DNA from: Gammaproteobacteria bacterium
GTDB taxonomy: Bacteria > Pseudomonadota > Gammaproteobacteria > Pseudomonadales > Pseudohongiellaceae
Direction of reading: 5' to 3'
Assembly (NCBI GenBank): GCA_029246545.1
Contig: JAQWMX010000005.1
Location: 248,001-312,000, forward strand
DNA length: 64,000 nucleotides
In this document: positions 51,294 to 60,644 of the stretch, piece by piece
How the letters are laid out: every line of letters starts with the position of its first letter
How positions within the stretch are numbered: position 1 is the first letter of the stretch
Position numbers and translations under genes: made by a program
Notes under the pieces: generated by a model
What the model was told of the DNA's origin: nothing
The model's database searches: none
Seen by the model: only the letters and a program-made list of their open reading frames with translations

Positions 51294-52208
51294 ATGCGAA
51301 TAGGCCAAACCGACAATAAAAATGCTCCAACCCGCCTGCTAGATCCTAGTGTGCTGTCAAGCCTGTCCAATTTGGAATTGGTTGCAAAGGCTGTGGTTGA
51401 GGGTTTTGTGATGGGCCTGCATCGATCACCTAAATATGGCTTTAGCCAGGAATTCGTAGAATACAGAGCTTATACCGATGGTGATGATCCTCGCCATATT
51501 GACTGGAATGTCTATTCTCGTACCGACAAAACATTTATAAAATTATTTAAAGGTGAAACTAATAGTCACTTGATGCTGCTTTTAGATACTTCTGCCTCTA
51601 TGGGCTTTGGCGCGACTCATACAAAACTTCAGTACGGCAAATATCTAGCAGCCAGTTTGGCTTATTTAGCCTCTCGTCAACATGATGCTATCGGGGCGAT
51701 GATATTTAACGACGAAATTGTGCAATATCGACCACCAACATCAAAAAGTGGAACCTTGCATGGTGTTATCCATACTTTAGATAGCGCCGATGCTGTTGAA
51801 GGTACTGCAATGCATAAACCCTTCACGCGTTTTCGTGAACATGTGAAGAAACGTGGACTAGTTGCCGTTATTTCTGATTTTTATTGTGACCCTGAAGCCC
51901 TTATGGCTTATGTGCGTCCGCTGGCTCTACATGGTCAAGATGTCATCATGTTCCATTTATTAGATCCAGATGAGCTAAATCCAAATATCAAAGAATCTAC
52001 TTTGTATGAAGACATGGAATCTGGTGAATTAATAGAGGTAGACCCAGTTTTTATGAAGCAAGATTATCCGCAACGAATAAAAGCTCATATTGCCGCTATT
52101 GAAAAAACGGCTAAAGGCATGAATGCTGATCACGTAATGTTGAATACCAACGATCCACTTGATCGCGCCCTTCACTCCTATCTGACGTTTAGGGAGAAAC
52201 GCGCTTAA
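51294..52208 (+). CDS. DUF58 (vWA-like) protein
   Basis: The 304 residues show the DUF58 signature YRAYTDGDDPRHIDWNVYSRTDK near residue 55 (in part), and a vWA core with MLLLDTSASMGFG near 93 and VAVISDFYCDPE near 190. It lacks the N-terminal membrane helices found in longer DUF58 proteins, so it is cytoplasmic. In other species DUF58 genes follow moxR directly, as here. Its stop overlaps the next start. Confidence 0.92.
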   Translation: MRIGQTDNKNAPTRLLDPSVLSSLSNLELVAKAVVEGFVMGLHRSPKYGFSQEFVEYRAYTDGDDPRHIDWNVYSRTDKTFIKLFKGETNSHLMLLLDTSASMGFGATHTKLQYGKYLAASLAYLASRQHDAIGAMIFNDEIVQYRPPTSKSGTLHGVIHTLDSADAVEGTAMHKPFTRFREHVKKRGLVAVISDFYCDPEALMAYVRPLALHGQDVIMFHLLDPDELNPNIKESTLYEDMESGELIEVDPVFMKQDYPQRIKAHIAAIEKTAKGMNADHVMLNTNDPLDRALHSYLTFREKRA

Positions 52209-54232
52209 TGTCCTTGCTTAGCCCCTTATTTTTGTTTGCCTTACTCGGAATCGCTCTGCCTATTTGGTTGCACCGCTTGCAAACAAACGCTACCGAAAGA
52301 GAAAAGTTTAGTTCGATCATGTTCATGGAGCAGAGCCAACGTAGAATTCATATTCAACGAAAATTGAAATATCTCATACTAATGGCCCTTCGAATTTTGT
52401 TTCTAGTTTTATTAGTGCTCGCCTTTACCAAGCCAGTATTTTTTGTCGCGCCAGAAGGCGCAGTAACAGAAGATACAACTCACCATATCATTGTTATAGA
52501 TACCTCTTTCTCAATGCGTGAAGGTGACAGTTTTGATCAGGCGATTAGATTAGCTGAAGGCTTGGCGGATGATCTGGGCGCAGATGATATTGCCAGTCTT
52601 TATACCGCCAGCGGATCTGTCGAAACTATTGGTACTGCAACTGCCGACCCTGCCCTTATTCGAGGCGGCCTTAGGGATCTCGAAGCTGATTATGGCCGTC
52701 TAGATATCGGTGCTATGGTCTCTGCCTTAGATAGCTTAATTACTAGCAGCCAAGCAAATTTTATTATTCATTTCATCAGTGACTTTCAGCAAAGCGGTCA
52801 AGCAATGCGTTTTGCCGACATGATTCCAGATGTTATTAACGGTCGTCCGGTTTCACTTAGTATTCACCCAGTAAAAGCCGAAGATGTACCAAATTGGTCA
52901 GTAGCCTCCGTAGAAATTACCACTGTCGATAGCGTTCGCGTTGGTATAAAAAATAACAGTGCAGCAGATCAAAGCGCTGAAAAAACGCTTAGCTTAAGCA
53001 TCAACGATATTGAGCAGCAAAGTCTTACTGAAACATTCGCCGCTCCTGCAGATGGAATCTCCTACCTTACTTTCGAGAATGTTTTGTTTGAAGAAGGCGA
53101 TAACCGTCTGGACGTTAGTGCCTCTCCTAGCGATGGCTTACTAGAAGATGATACTCGTCACACCGTCTTTGATAACTCCCCACCTGCGCCAGTCATTCTA
53201 CTAAGCTCAGATCTGGAATCTTTGGCTGTCACTTATATTACAACTGCGCTGGAAACTGCACCTCGCGGTTACGAAGTTGAACTGCAAAATATAAATGATT
53301 TTGACCCGCGAATTTTGCAGCGTTATCCATGGATTGTGGTCGATGACATCGGAGCGATTAATGACTCTCTAGCATCGGAATTACAATCTTATGTTGAAGC
53401 GGGTGGTGCGATACTGGCTGCAGTCGGTGAACGGGCACTTGGGCAAGCTAACATTCCTGTGGGTGAACAAACTATTGGAGGCGGCCTCACTTTTAGTCGC
53501 ACTACTTCATACAATATTCAGCGTGTGAATTCAGCGCACCCTGTATTGGATGGCTCAGTTGGCTGGAATAACTTGGCCATCTCTAGGGTGCTGCCAATAG
53601 AAGTAGATAATACTAATAACGTACTGATTAATTTAAATGACAATATTCCATTTCTAATCGAACGTAACATTGGCCTTGGTCGTTTCCTCTTATTAAACAC
53701 TGATCTAAATAACACTTGGAGTGATCTGCCAGTAAAACCTGTTTTCGTGAGTTTTATCGCTGAAGCTGCAAGGCATTTATCTAATGAAGAGTTGTTAGTG
53801 AAAGAACAAACTATCAATAGCTTCCTTCAGCTTGGTCAAAGTGGCGGCGCTTCCGGTCAAGTATATGATCCATCAGGGGACAGTTTGTTATCTTTAGCTG
53901 ATACGACACAGGCGCAAAGCATTCAATTATCTGAAACCGGTTATTACAGAATCGTCACTTTAGGCCGGGACATATTAGTTGCTGTAAACCCAGATCCGCG
54001 CGAATCAGATTTAAGTATTATGGATGCTCAAGCCCTACAAAACTGGGAAACCATGGTGGCAGGCAGCACAGGAAATATGGAGTTAGTGAATGGAGTCGCA
54101 GTTAACTTAGCAGAAGAAGAGCCTGTCGCAATTGAAATTTGGCGTGTATTATTGATTTTACTTGCTGTTATTGTAATTTCCGAGTCCTCATTAGGTAATC
54201 GCTATCTACGGTTCAATATAGGAACTACCTAG
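52208..54232 (+). CDS. BatA-like membrane protein with vWA domain
   Basis: The 674 residues begin with the BatA/aerotolerance N-terminal module: helix 1 (LLSPLFLFALLGIALPIWLHRL, in part), then KFSSIMFMEQSQRR, and helix 2 near 50-75. A vWA domain follows (IIVIDTSFSMREGDSF near 97; FISDFQQSGQA near 192). A long extracytoplasmic region includes a GATase-like stretch (YPWIVVDDIGAINDSL near 376, AGGAILAAVGERALG near 400). The last helix is near 645-660. It overlaps DUF58 by one base. The topology suggests the large domain faces the periplasm. Confidence 0.88.
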   Translation: MSLLSPLFLFALLGIALPIWLHRLQTNATEREKFSSIMFMEQSQRRIHIQRKLKYLILMALRILFLVLLVLAFTKPVFFVAPEGAVTEDTTHHIIVIDTSFSMREGDSFDQAIRLAEGLADDLGADDIASLYTASGSVETIGTATADPALIRGGLRDLEADYGRLDIGAMVSALDSLITSSQANFIIHFISDFQQSGQAMRFADMIPDVINGRPVSLSIHPVKAEDVPNWSVASVEITTVDSVRVGIKNNSAADQSAEKTLSLSINDIEQQSLTETFAAPADGISYLTFENVLFEEGDNRLDVSASPSDGLLEDDTRHTVFDNSPPAPVILLSSDLESLAVTYITTALETAPRGYEVELQNINDFDPRILQRYPWIVVDDIGAINDSLASELQSYVEAGGAILAAVGERALGQANIPVGEQTIGGGLTFSRTTSYNIQRVNSAHPVLDGSVGWNNLAISRVLPIEVDNTNNVLINLNDNIPFLIERNIGLGRFLLLNTDLNNTWSDLPVKPVFVSFIAEAARHLSNEELLVKEQTINSFLQLGQSGGASGQVYDPSGDSLLSLADTTQAQSIQLSETGYYRIVTLGRDILVAVNPDPRESDLSIMDAQALQNWETMVAGSTGNMELVNGVAVNLAEEEPVAIEIWRVLLILLAVIVISESSLGNRYLRFNIGTT

Positions 54233-54234
54233 TT

Positions 54235-57200
54235 ATGAAAGCAACTGAAAAGCTTGAACTCTACCTGGCAGAATTTCGCCAGCGTCTAAAAAAATTAGTA
54301 ATTCTGCAAGGTGTTGCTGCAGTCGCTGCTGTTTTCTTAATAATCTCGTTGATTGCCGCCTGGTTTTCACTTGAGAATGGTTATGCCAGCTCAACAGTCA
54401 TTACCTTTCGTCTCTTACTTATTTTAACCTTAGCTGCAGTTGTGCTGTTCGGTATTCTCGAACCCTTAAAAAGAATTAAAGAAAATGTTAGTGCGCAAAT
54501 TGAAAGTCGTAGTTCAAAAACAGACGGTAAGGGTTTTCAAGGTCGTGTAGAAACTTACGCACAAATGGAACACAGCAACCCCTTTCGCGATCTTCTAGCT
54601 GAAGATGCATTGAAGATTAGTGAATCTTTTCCCGCGACTGAACAAGTTAAAAACAAGGACATACAAATTGCCGGTCTAGCTGCGGCTGCAATGCTGGCAG
54701 TTCTAGTTTATATGGTCATCGGCACCGGTTTGATTTCCTATAGCTTGCAAAATTTTTTGGCAGGTTGGGCCAGTGATAGCTTTGTGCCTCCACAATCCAT
54801 TATAGTTTTACCTGGTGATGAAAGTGTGCGTCGCGGTTCTAATTTAAGAATTAATGCGCAAATAGAAGGCTTCGACCCTGATGAAGCGACTCTTCATGTG
54901 CGAACGAATGGTGAAGACTGGCAGGAAGTTCCTTTAGTCCGAACCATGAATGGCTTTGAGTTTACCCTCTTCTCTTTACAAGAAGAGATGGACTACTACG
55001 TTTCAACTACTAGTTTACGTAGCCCAGATTTTAATGTGCAGGTGGTTGATTTACCTTCAATCGAAAATCTGGAATTAACCTACATTTTTCCTGAATGGAC
55101 GGAGCGTGAATCAGAAATATCTAACCGTGGCGACATCGAAGCCTTAGCCGAAACTCGTATTGCTCTCAATATAACAACTTCAGGCCCGTTACCTGCAGGC
55201 GAGCTAATTCTGAATAACACTGCACAAGAATTAAGTATCAATGGCAACCAAGCGTCTACAGATTTTACGATTTTAGAAGAGGGCCAATATTATATTGCTG
55301 CGCTTGTTGGCGGTGAGCAAGTTCGTTTAAGTGACGATTACTTTATTAGTCTTGCCGAAGATGGCTCACCAATAATTAAGCTTATGCGACCTGGTCAGGA
55401 TTGGAATGCTACCAATATTGAAGAAGTATTATCTCGAGTCGATGCCAGTGACGATTACGGTCTTGTAAGCTTACTAATTAAATATTCCATTAACGGTGGT
55501 GACTGGCAGGAAGTCGATTTATATGAAGCCGCTGATGAACTATCTGTCGAGCATATCTTCATGTTGGAAGACATGCGTACTGCTCAAGCTAGAACGGCGG
55601 TGGCTCCTCAATTAGAAGTGGGAGCCTTTGATATTGTACTAGGCGAATCTTTACTAGCTGAGTTGGAAGTCGAAGAGCAAATCATTACACCAGAACCTAC
55701 CATTAAAGACATTGGGCCTATTTTCGATGAAATCCCCCTAAAGCCAGGTGATTTGATTTCCTACTATGCCGAAGCATCTGACCGCTCACAGGCCGTTCAA
55801 ACGGATATGTATTTCATTCAGATACAAGCCTACAACCGACGATATTCGCAATCACAGCTTTCTGGTGGAGGCGGTGGAGGTGGCGGTGGCGGGCCAACCG
55901 ATGAAATTTCTCAACGCCAACGCCAAATTGTAGTGTCTACTTGGAACCTCATACGTGAACAAGCTGAAGGGAATGATGGGCAGGTAGAAATTAACTCTAG
56001 CTTACTTTCTGAGTTGCAATTGACCCTAGCGGAACAGGCGCAAACGCTAACTGATCGTGCAAGAGCTCGTCAGCTTAATCAACAGGATGAAGAAATAGAG
56101 CGTTTTGTCGAAAGCATGGATCAAGCCATTCAGGCAATGTTCCCCAGCTCTGAGCGTTTAGCTGCAGTAGAGCTGCAAGATGCTATTCAACCTGCCCAAG
56201 AAGCCCTGCAGCATTTATTACAAGCAGAAGCTGTATTTAACGATATCCAAGTTGGGCAGCAGCAAGGTGGAGGCGATGGCGGCGGCGGTGGTCGCGCCGG
56301 ACAAGACCTCGCTGAAATGTTCGAGCTAGAAATGGATATGGAACAAAATCAATACGAAACCGGTGAAAGTGCTTCGCCACAAGCTCAGCAAGAACAAGTT
56401 GAAGACATTATGGCTCAACTCGATGAGCTGGCGAGTCGGCAGGAACAATTAGCTAATAATATGCGCAATCAGCAGCAATTGACTGAAGCACAACAGTATC
56501 AGCAAGAAATGCTAAGACGCGAAGCCGAGCAGCTGCAAGAGCAATTGGAGCAGTTGCAGCAGGGGCAACAACAAGCCAATAACCAGCAGCAGGGACAACA
56601 AGGACAGCCCGGTCAGCAAGGTGAACCTGGACAACAAGGGCAACAAGGACAACAAACTGCCCAGAATGAATTACAACGTCGTTTGGAAAGCGCCATTCGT
56701 GCCATGAATGAAACAGAGGAAGCCATGGCAAATAACCCTGGCTCTGATGAGTTACAACGAGCAGCTGAAGAAGCTCAACGCCAACTTGAAGGCGCCAGAG
56801 ATCAACTAGCCCAAGATCAAATTGCCAGTATGCAGGAATCATTTTCCAGTATGGCCGATCAATCTTCAGACATGCTACTTGCGCAAGAGCGTATGCAACA
56901 GCAACTCCAAGAAGCTATGGAGCGTGCATTAGCAGAGCGTGAAAGCGGTGAAGATCCAAACAGTCGTGGTATGAGCTTAATGGAAGAAATGGAACTGGCG
57001 GACAGCAAAGAAGAATTAGCTGCCGACCTTCAAGACCTACAACAACAAATGATGAGCACCATACAGCAATTTGGCGAAGAAACTCCTGCCGCATCGAGAG
57101 AGCTAGCAGAAGGTAACGAGACTATCGCTGAACGTGAATTAGAGTTGGCTCTGTCTGATGCCGCTCTTTATATCGATGCCGGTTATGCTTTATATATCGC

Positions 57201-57879
57201 TGGTAATGAACGCAATGTCACTGAAGGTATGCGAGCCTTAAATGAAAGCCTTGAGCTTGCAGAGCAATTAGCTTTAGGTGCATTAAATGGCAGTAGCGAC
57301 ATTGAGCAGGCGCTTGAACAAGCCGAAGAGTTGCGCGATCAATTAGCTCAGCTTTCTCAACAAGGACAAGACCAAAATGGTCAACAACCCGGCCAAGGTC
57401 AACAAGGCGAAGGCGGACAACAAGGCCAGGGTCAGCAGGGCGAAGGTGGACAGCAAAGCGGGTTTGGTGGCGGACCATATGGTGTAGCCAATGCTGGTTG
57501 GTCAGGCAATGGATCAGACAATATTTTTGATGGGCCAATTTCTATGCCGGACAACTTTTACGAAAATCTCGATAACCTTACTGATCTGACACGCGATGCT
57601 ATTCCTGAAATGCAAATGACACAGGAGCAAATAGAAGAGTTGCTTGACGTAATTCGTGAATTAGAATTTAGCCGAGTTAATCGTAACGACGACATTGTGC
57701 TAGAAGAATACAACAACATGCTGGCACTATTTGAACAGCTAGAGCTTTCATTAAGGGCCGAAGGTAGTAATGCAAATAATCCCAACAATGTACGAACGGC
57801 TGTGTTGGACATGATTCCTGAAGAGTATCGAGAATCAGTTGCAGAATATTATCGCCGCTTGTCTCGCGAAAATAATTAA
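54235..57879 (+). CDS. DUF4175-type membrane protein with collagen-like Gln/Gly stretches
   Basis: The 1214-residue protein has N-terminal helices at about 20-45, 55-75 and 140-160. Beta-rich extracytoplasmic domains follow to about 540 (PPQSIIVLPGDESVRRGS near 183, YIFPEWTERES near 283). A run of ten glycines near 543 separates this from a long helical, glutamine-rich coiled-coil region. Within that, collagen-like Gly-X-Y stretches occur near 785-810 (GQPGQQGEPGQQGQQGQQ) and 1042-1075 (GQQPGQGQQGEGGQQGQG). The layout matches DUF4175 proteins found with MoxR/vWA clusters. It is the last operon gene, 2 bp after the BatA-like one. Confidence 0.85.
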   Translation: MKATEKLELYLAEFRQRLKKLVILQGVAAVAAVFLIISLIAAWFSLENGYASSTVITFRLLLILTLAAVVLFGILEPLKRIKENVSAQIESRSSKTDGKGFQGRVETYAQMEHSNPFRDLLAEDALKISESFPATEQVKNKDIQIAGLAAAAMLAVLVYMVIGTGLISYSLQNFLAGWASDSFVPPQSIIVLPGDESVRRGSNLRINAQIEGFDPDEATLHVRTNGEDWQEVPLVRTMNGFEFTLFSLQEEMDYYVSTTSLRSPDFNVQVVDLPSIENLELTYIFPEWTERESEISNRGDIEALAETRIALNITTSGPLPAGELILNNTAQELSINGNQASTDFTILEEGQYYIAALVGGEQVRLSDDYFISLAEDGSPIIKLMRPGQDWNATNIEEVLSRVDASDDYGLVSLLIKYSINGGDWQEVDLYEAADELSVEHIFMLEDMRTAQARTAVAPQLEVGAFDIVLGESLLAELEVEEQIITPEPTIKDIGPIFDEIPLKPGDLISYYAEASDRSQAVQTDMYFIQIQAYNRRYSQSQLSGGGGGGGGGGPTDEISQRQRQIVVSTWNLIREQAEGNDGQVEINSSLLSELQLTLAEQAQTLTDRARARQLNQQDEEIERFVESMDQAIQAMFPSSERLAAVELQDAIQPAQEALQHLLQAEAVFNDIQVGQQQGGGDGGGGGRAGQDLAEMFELEMDMEQNQYETGESASPQAQQEQVEDIMAQLDELASRQEQLANNMRNQQQLTEAQQYQQEMLRREAEQLQEQLEQLQQGQQQANNQQQGQQGQPGQQGEPGQQGQQGQQTAQNELQRRLESAIRAMNETEEAMANNPGSDELQRAAEEAQRQLEGARDQLAQDQIASMQESFSSMADQSSDMLLAQERMQQQLQEAMERALAERESGEDPNSRGMSLMEEMELADSKEELAADLQDLQQQMMSTIQQFGEETPAASRELAEGNETIAERELELALSDAALYIDAGYALYIAGNERNVTEGMRALNESLELAEQLALGALNGSSDIEQALEQAEELRDQLAQLSQQGQDQNGQQPGQGQQGEGGQQGQGQQGEGGQQSGFGGGPYGVANAGWSGNGSDNIFDGPISMPDNFYENLDNLTDLTRDAIPEMQMTQEQIEELLDVIRELEFSRVNRNDDIVLEEYNNMLALFEQLELSLRAEGSNANNPNNVRTAVLDMIPEEYRESVAEYYRRLSRENN

Positions 57880-57957
57880 TCTGATCTACATAACATTTTT
57901 TTCTAAACGGCTCGCTTAAACTGAGCTAATTATTTACTCATTTTAAAACCCAGGCCA

Positions 57958-58476
57958 ATGGAAATCCGCCTAGTCAAAACAACAGATGCCGACATGCTGT
58001 CAGCCTACCATTTAAAAAATGCTGATCATTTCAAACAATGGGAACCTAAGCATGACGACGATTATTATTCTGCAAGCCAATTAAAAATAAGACTGGCTTC
58101 ATTTGTAGTTGCTCAAGATGAAGGTAGAGCGGCTTATTTCATCGCTGTAGAAAATAGTGAAATTCTAGCTCATTGTTCTCTAACTAATATTATTTATGGT
58201 CCACTAAAAGGTTGTCACATTGGTTATGGTGTTGCTGAAGTATATGAAGGCAAAGGTCTTATGATGAAAGTTTGCAAGCAAGCTGTAGATCATGCATTTA
58301 ATAAATTAAAGTTGAACAGACTTATGGCTGCCTATATGCCTCACAATTCTAGATCAGAAACCTTGCTTAATAAACTAGGCTTTAACCAAGAAGGTCTTGC
58401 CAAAAAGTATCTGCAAATAAATGGAGCTTGGGAAGATCACGTATTAACGTCGTTGCTTAATCCAAAAAACACCTAA
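57958..58476 (+). CDS. GNAT acetyltransferase, RimJ/RimL type
   Basis: The 172 residues fit the RimJ/RimL subfamily of GNAT enzymes. IRLVKTTDADML opens the fold. The acetyl-CoA loop is IGYGVAEVYEGKGLMMKVCKQAVDHAF near residue 97 (in part), then LKLNRLMAAYMPHNSRSETLLNKLGF near 122 (in part), and GAWEDHVLTSLL closes. These enzymes acetylate N-termini of ribosomal or other proteins; the target is not predictable. It follows the MoxR operon by 78 bp in the same direction. Confidence 0.9.
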   Translation: MEIRLVKTTDADMLSAYHLKNADHFKQWEPKHDDDYYSASQLKIRLASFVVAQDEGRAAYFIAVENSEILAHCSLTNIIYGPLKGCHIGYGVAEVYEGKGLMMKVCKQAVDHAFNKLKLNRLMAAYMPHNSRSETLLNKLGFNQEGLAKKYLQINGAWEDHVLTSLLNPKNT

Positions 58477-58514
58477 TAATATAAATAACTAATTTTAGTT
58501 TGTAACATTTCATT

Positions 58515-59204
58515 ATGACTTATCACGAAGCACATAAATCTCATCGAACAGGCTGGCTGCGGGCTGCTGTATTGGGTGCTAATGATGGCATTGTTTCAAC
58601 AGCTAGTTTGATTATTGGAGTAGCGGCAGCTAACGTTTCTCAAGAATATATTTTACTCACAGGTCTTGCCGGTCTAGTTGCCGGCGCCATGTCGATGGCG
58701 GCTGGTGAATATGTGTCAGTAAGTTCACAAGCTGATACTGAACAAGCAGACTTAGAACTAGAGCAGCAATCCTTAGATGACAATCCTGAATTTGAAACGG
58801 CAGAGCTTGCTAAAATTTATCAATCCCGTGGTTTAAATGAAGAACTTTCAAAAACTGTCGCTGAACAATTAATGCTTCATGACGCTCTGGGTGCGCATGC
58901 CAGAGATGAAATTGGAATTCTAGATGCTGGTAGAGCTCAGCCAATTCAAGCCGCCATATTTTCGGGCTTATCTTTTACTATTGGCGCCTTCCTGCCACTA
59001 CTTGTAGCGTTGTTTACTCCTACAGACTTATTAATCGGATTAGTTGCAATCAGCTCATTACTTTTTCTTGCTTTATTAGGCGTGCTGGCTGCGCATGTTG
59101 GTGGAGCTTCTAGATTAAGAGGTAGCTTACGAGTAACTTTTTGGGGGGCGTTGGCAATGACACTTACTGCCTTTGTCGGTTCACTTTTTGGAATGACAGG
59201 TTAA
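58515..59204 (+). CDS. VIT1/CCC1-family transporter
   Basis: The 229 residues match the VIT1/CCC1 (Fe/Mn transporter-like) family: GWLRAAVLGANDGIVSTASLIIGVAAA near residue 13 (in part), GLVAGAMSMAAGEYVSVSSQADTE near 53 (in part), and three C-terminal helices. The family exports or sequesters ferrous iron or manganese. The middle cytoplasmic loop is short compared with plant VIT1 and lacks the expanded metal-binding helices. It starts 38 bp after the acetyltransferase gene. Confidence 0.92.
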   Translation: MTYHEAHKSHRTGWLRAAVLGANDGIVSTASLIIGVAAANVSQEYILLTGLAGLVAGAMSMAAGEYVSVSSQADTEQADLELEQQSLDDNPEFETAELAKIYQSRGLNEELSKTVAEQLMLHDALGAHARDEIGILDAGRAQPIQAAIFSGLSFTIGAFLPLLVALFTPTDLLIGLVAISSLLFLALLGVLAAHVGGASRLRGSLRVTFWGALAMTLTAFVGSLFGMTG

Positions 59205-59329
59205 AACTTATAATACTTTTTGTAATATTATTGGATATCACTAGTCTAATACTCACGACACTATTTAAGATTCTGACAGAATATACATTTCTGGAAAATC
59301 ATCATTTGTTAAATTATTAGGAACTCAGT

Positions 59330-59650
59330 TTGAACAACAGCGACCTTGAGCAAGAAATGATTTCAGCTTTTACTGATGAGCCATTAGAAAAAAATTTCAC
59401 ACCAAAATTGGCTCTGTATATGACGCCCTTCTGTCCTTTTTGCATTTATGTTAAATCAGCAATAGCATCATTAGATATGGAAGTGGAAATGAGAAATATT
59501 TATGAGCAAGAACATTTCGAAGAATTAATCTCAGCCCGGAAACGGGCGACAGTACCAGTGCTTCGCATATCTACTCCCAATGAGGAAAGTTGGCTACCTG
59601 AGTCAACGGATATTGTTGAGTATTTAAAAGAATTAAAACAAGCGAATTAA
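59330..59650 (+). CDS. glutaredoxin
   Basis: The 106-residue protein has a classical dithiol active site in MTPFCPFCIYVKSAI near residue 30 (CPFC), and the cis-proline in ATVPVLRI near 84. It reduces mixed disulfides with glutathione in the cytoplasm. The start is TTG 59330, supported by AGGA 7 bases upstream; no ATG is nearby. It is convergent with the phosphatase gene, 10 bp away. Confidence 0.9.
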   Translation: MNNSDLEQEMISAFTDEPLEKNFTPKLALYMTPFCPFCIYVKSAIASLDMEVEMRNIYEQEHFEELISARKRATVPVLRISTPNEESWLPESTDIVEYLKELKQAN

Positions 59651-59660
59651 TATCAGGAAG

Positions 59661-60584
59661 TTATTCTTGAAGAGATAAAATTCCCGTCACTTCATCATCA
59701 ATCAATTCAAGGATTTGAATTTGCCCGCCATAGGCGCGTGACATACCTACATCAGTAGCCCAAAGTTGGTTGCCACAATAAGAAGTTATTTCTCGATGTC
59801 GAGTATGAGCAACGATCATGCGCTTGGCACCAAGAATTCGTAGCGACTCTTCTAGCATCAGACAAGTCAATTCATCGATCCGAGAAGAAAAATGGCGCGC
59901 CCACATGACGCGATCACTGTCATCGACTTGTTGCGAAGAATCGGGTTCAGCTCGCTCGCCTCTGAGCCAGGCGCTTACTTCACCATTGATATTTTCTATA
60001 CCATATTCGGCCCAGCGTGGAACAACACCACCGTGCACAAAAATTGTTTCTCCTAGTCTCAGCACAGTTGGAAATTCAGCTATTCGAACCGCATAGGGTC
60101 CGCCAGGCATCAAGGCAGCTCCACGAGGGCGCTGATTTGGCGGCAAGCGCAATAAGCGCGGATCATCTAAACTCAAACCTGTCATGCCAACATATGCAGG
60201 AAAAGGATTAGGGCCAACCGCCTGATTATCAACCCGGCCTCCCATGACTTCATGATTACCAATCAGGGCATAAACTTTACCGCCCTGCTGTTCAGCTTTT
60301 TCTTGAATGGCAAACATGAAATCCAGAACCTCACGCTCATCATCACTACGCCCAACCAAATCACCCAATTGAACTATCGTTAGCTCACCTCCTATCCATT
60401 CATCATTTTCATCAGTGGCTCCAGCTAAGCGGAAAACCTGCTGCATCACACCGATATCTGAATGAATATCGCCAATGGCGATTACGCGATTCGAATTTTC
60501 GGATGCTTGCTGCAATGATTCACTAGCCTGGCCACAGGAAAGAAGAAAAAATATAGAAATAAAGAATAAAAAATTTAATCGCAT
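59661..60584 (-). CDS. lipoprotein metallophosphatase (Shewanella-like phosphatase type)
   Basis: The 307-residue protein has a lipoprotein signal with lipobox LLSC (cysteine 17). All calcineurin-like metallophosphoesterase motifs are present in order: GDIHSD near residue 38, GDLVGRSDDE near 73, GNHEV near 110, VHGGVVP near 190, and AHTRHRE near 270. The set resembles the Shewanella-like protein phosphatases. It would be in the periplasm or on the outer membrane. Whether it dephosphorylates proteins or small molecules is unknown. Confidence 0.88.
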   Translation of the reverse strand: MRLNFLFFISIFFLLSCGQASESLQQASENSNRVIAIGDIHSDIGVMQQVFRLAGATDENDEWIGGELTIVQLGDLVGRSDDEREVLDFMFAIQEKAEQQGGKVYALIGNHEVMGGRVDNQAVGPNPFPAYVGMTGLSLDDPRLLRLPPNQRPRGAALMPGGPYAVRIAEFPTVLRLGETIFVHGGVVPRWAEYGIENINGEVSAWLRGERAEPDSSQQVDDSDRVMWARHFSSRIDELTCLMLEESLRILGAKRMIVAHTRHREITSYCGNQLWATDVGMSRAYGGQIQILELIDDEVTGILSLQE

Positions 60585-60644
60585 TATTTGAAAGCTTTTT
60601 ATGTATCAGTTTTTATTCATAAGAGAATTTACTCGTGTTCTGAC

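Noticed and set aside
56453-57538. Minus-strand ORFs of 129 and 106 residues
   Set aside because: They are antisense to the Gln/Gly-rich repeats of the DUF4175 gene, where stop codons are rare for composition reasons.
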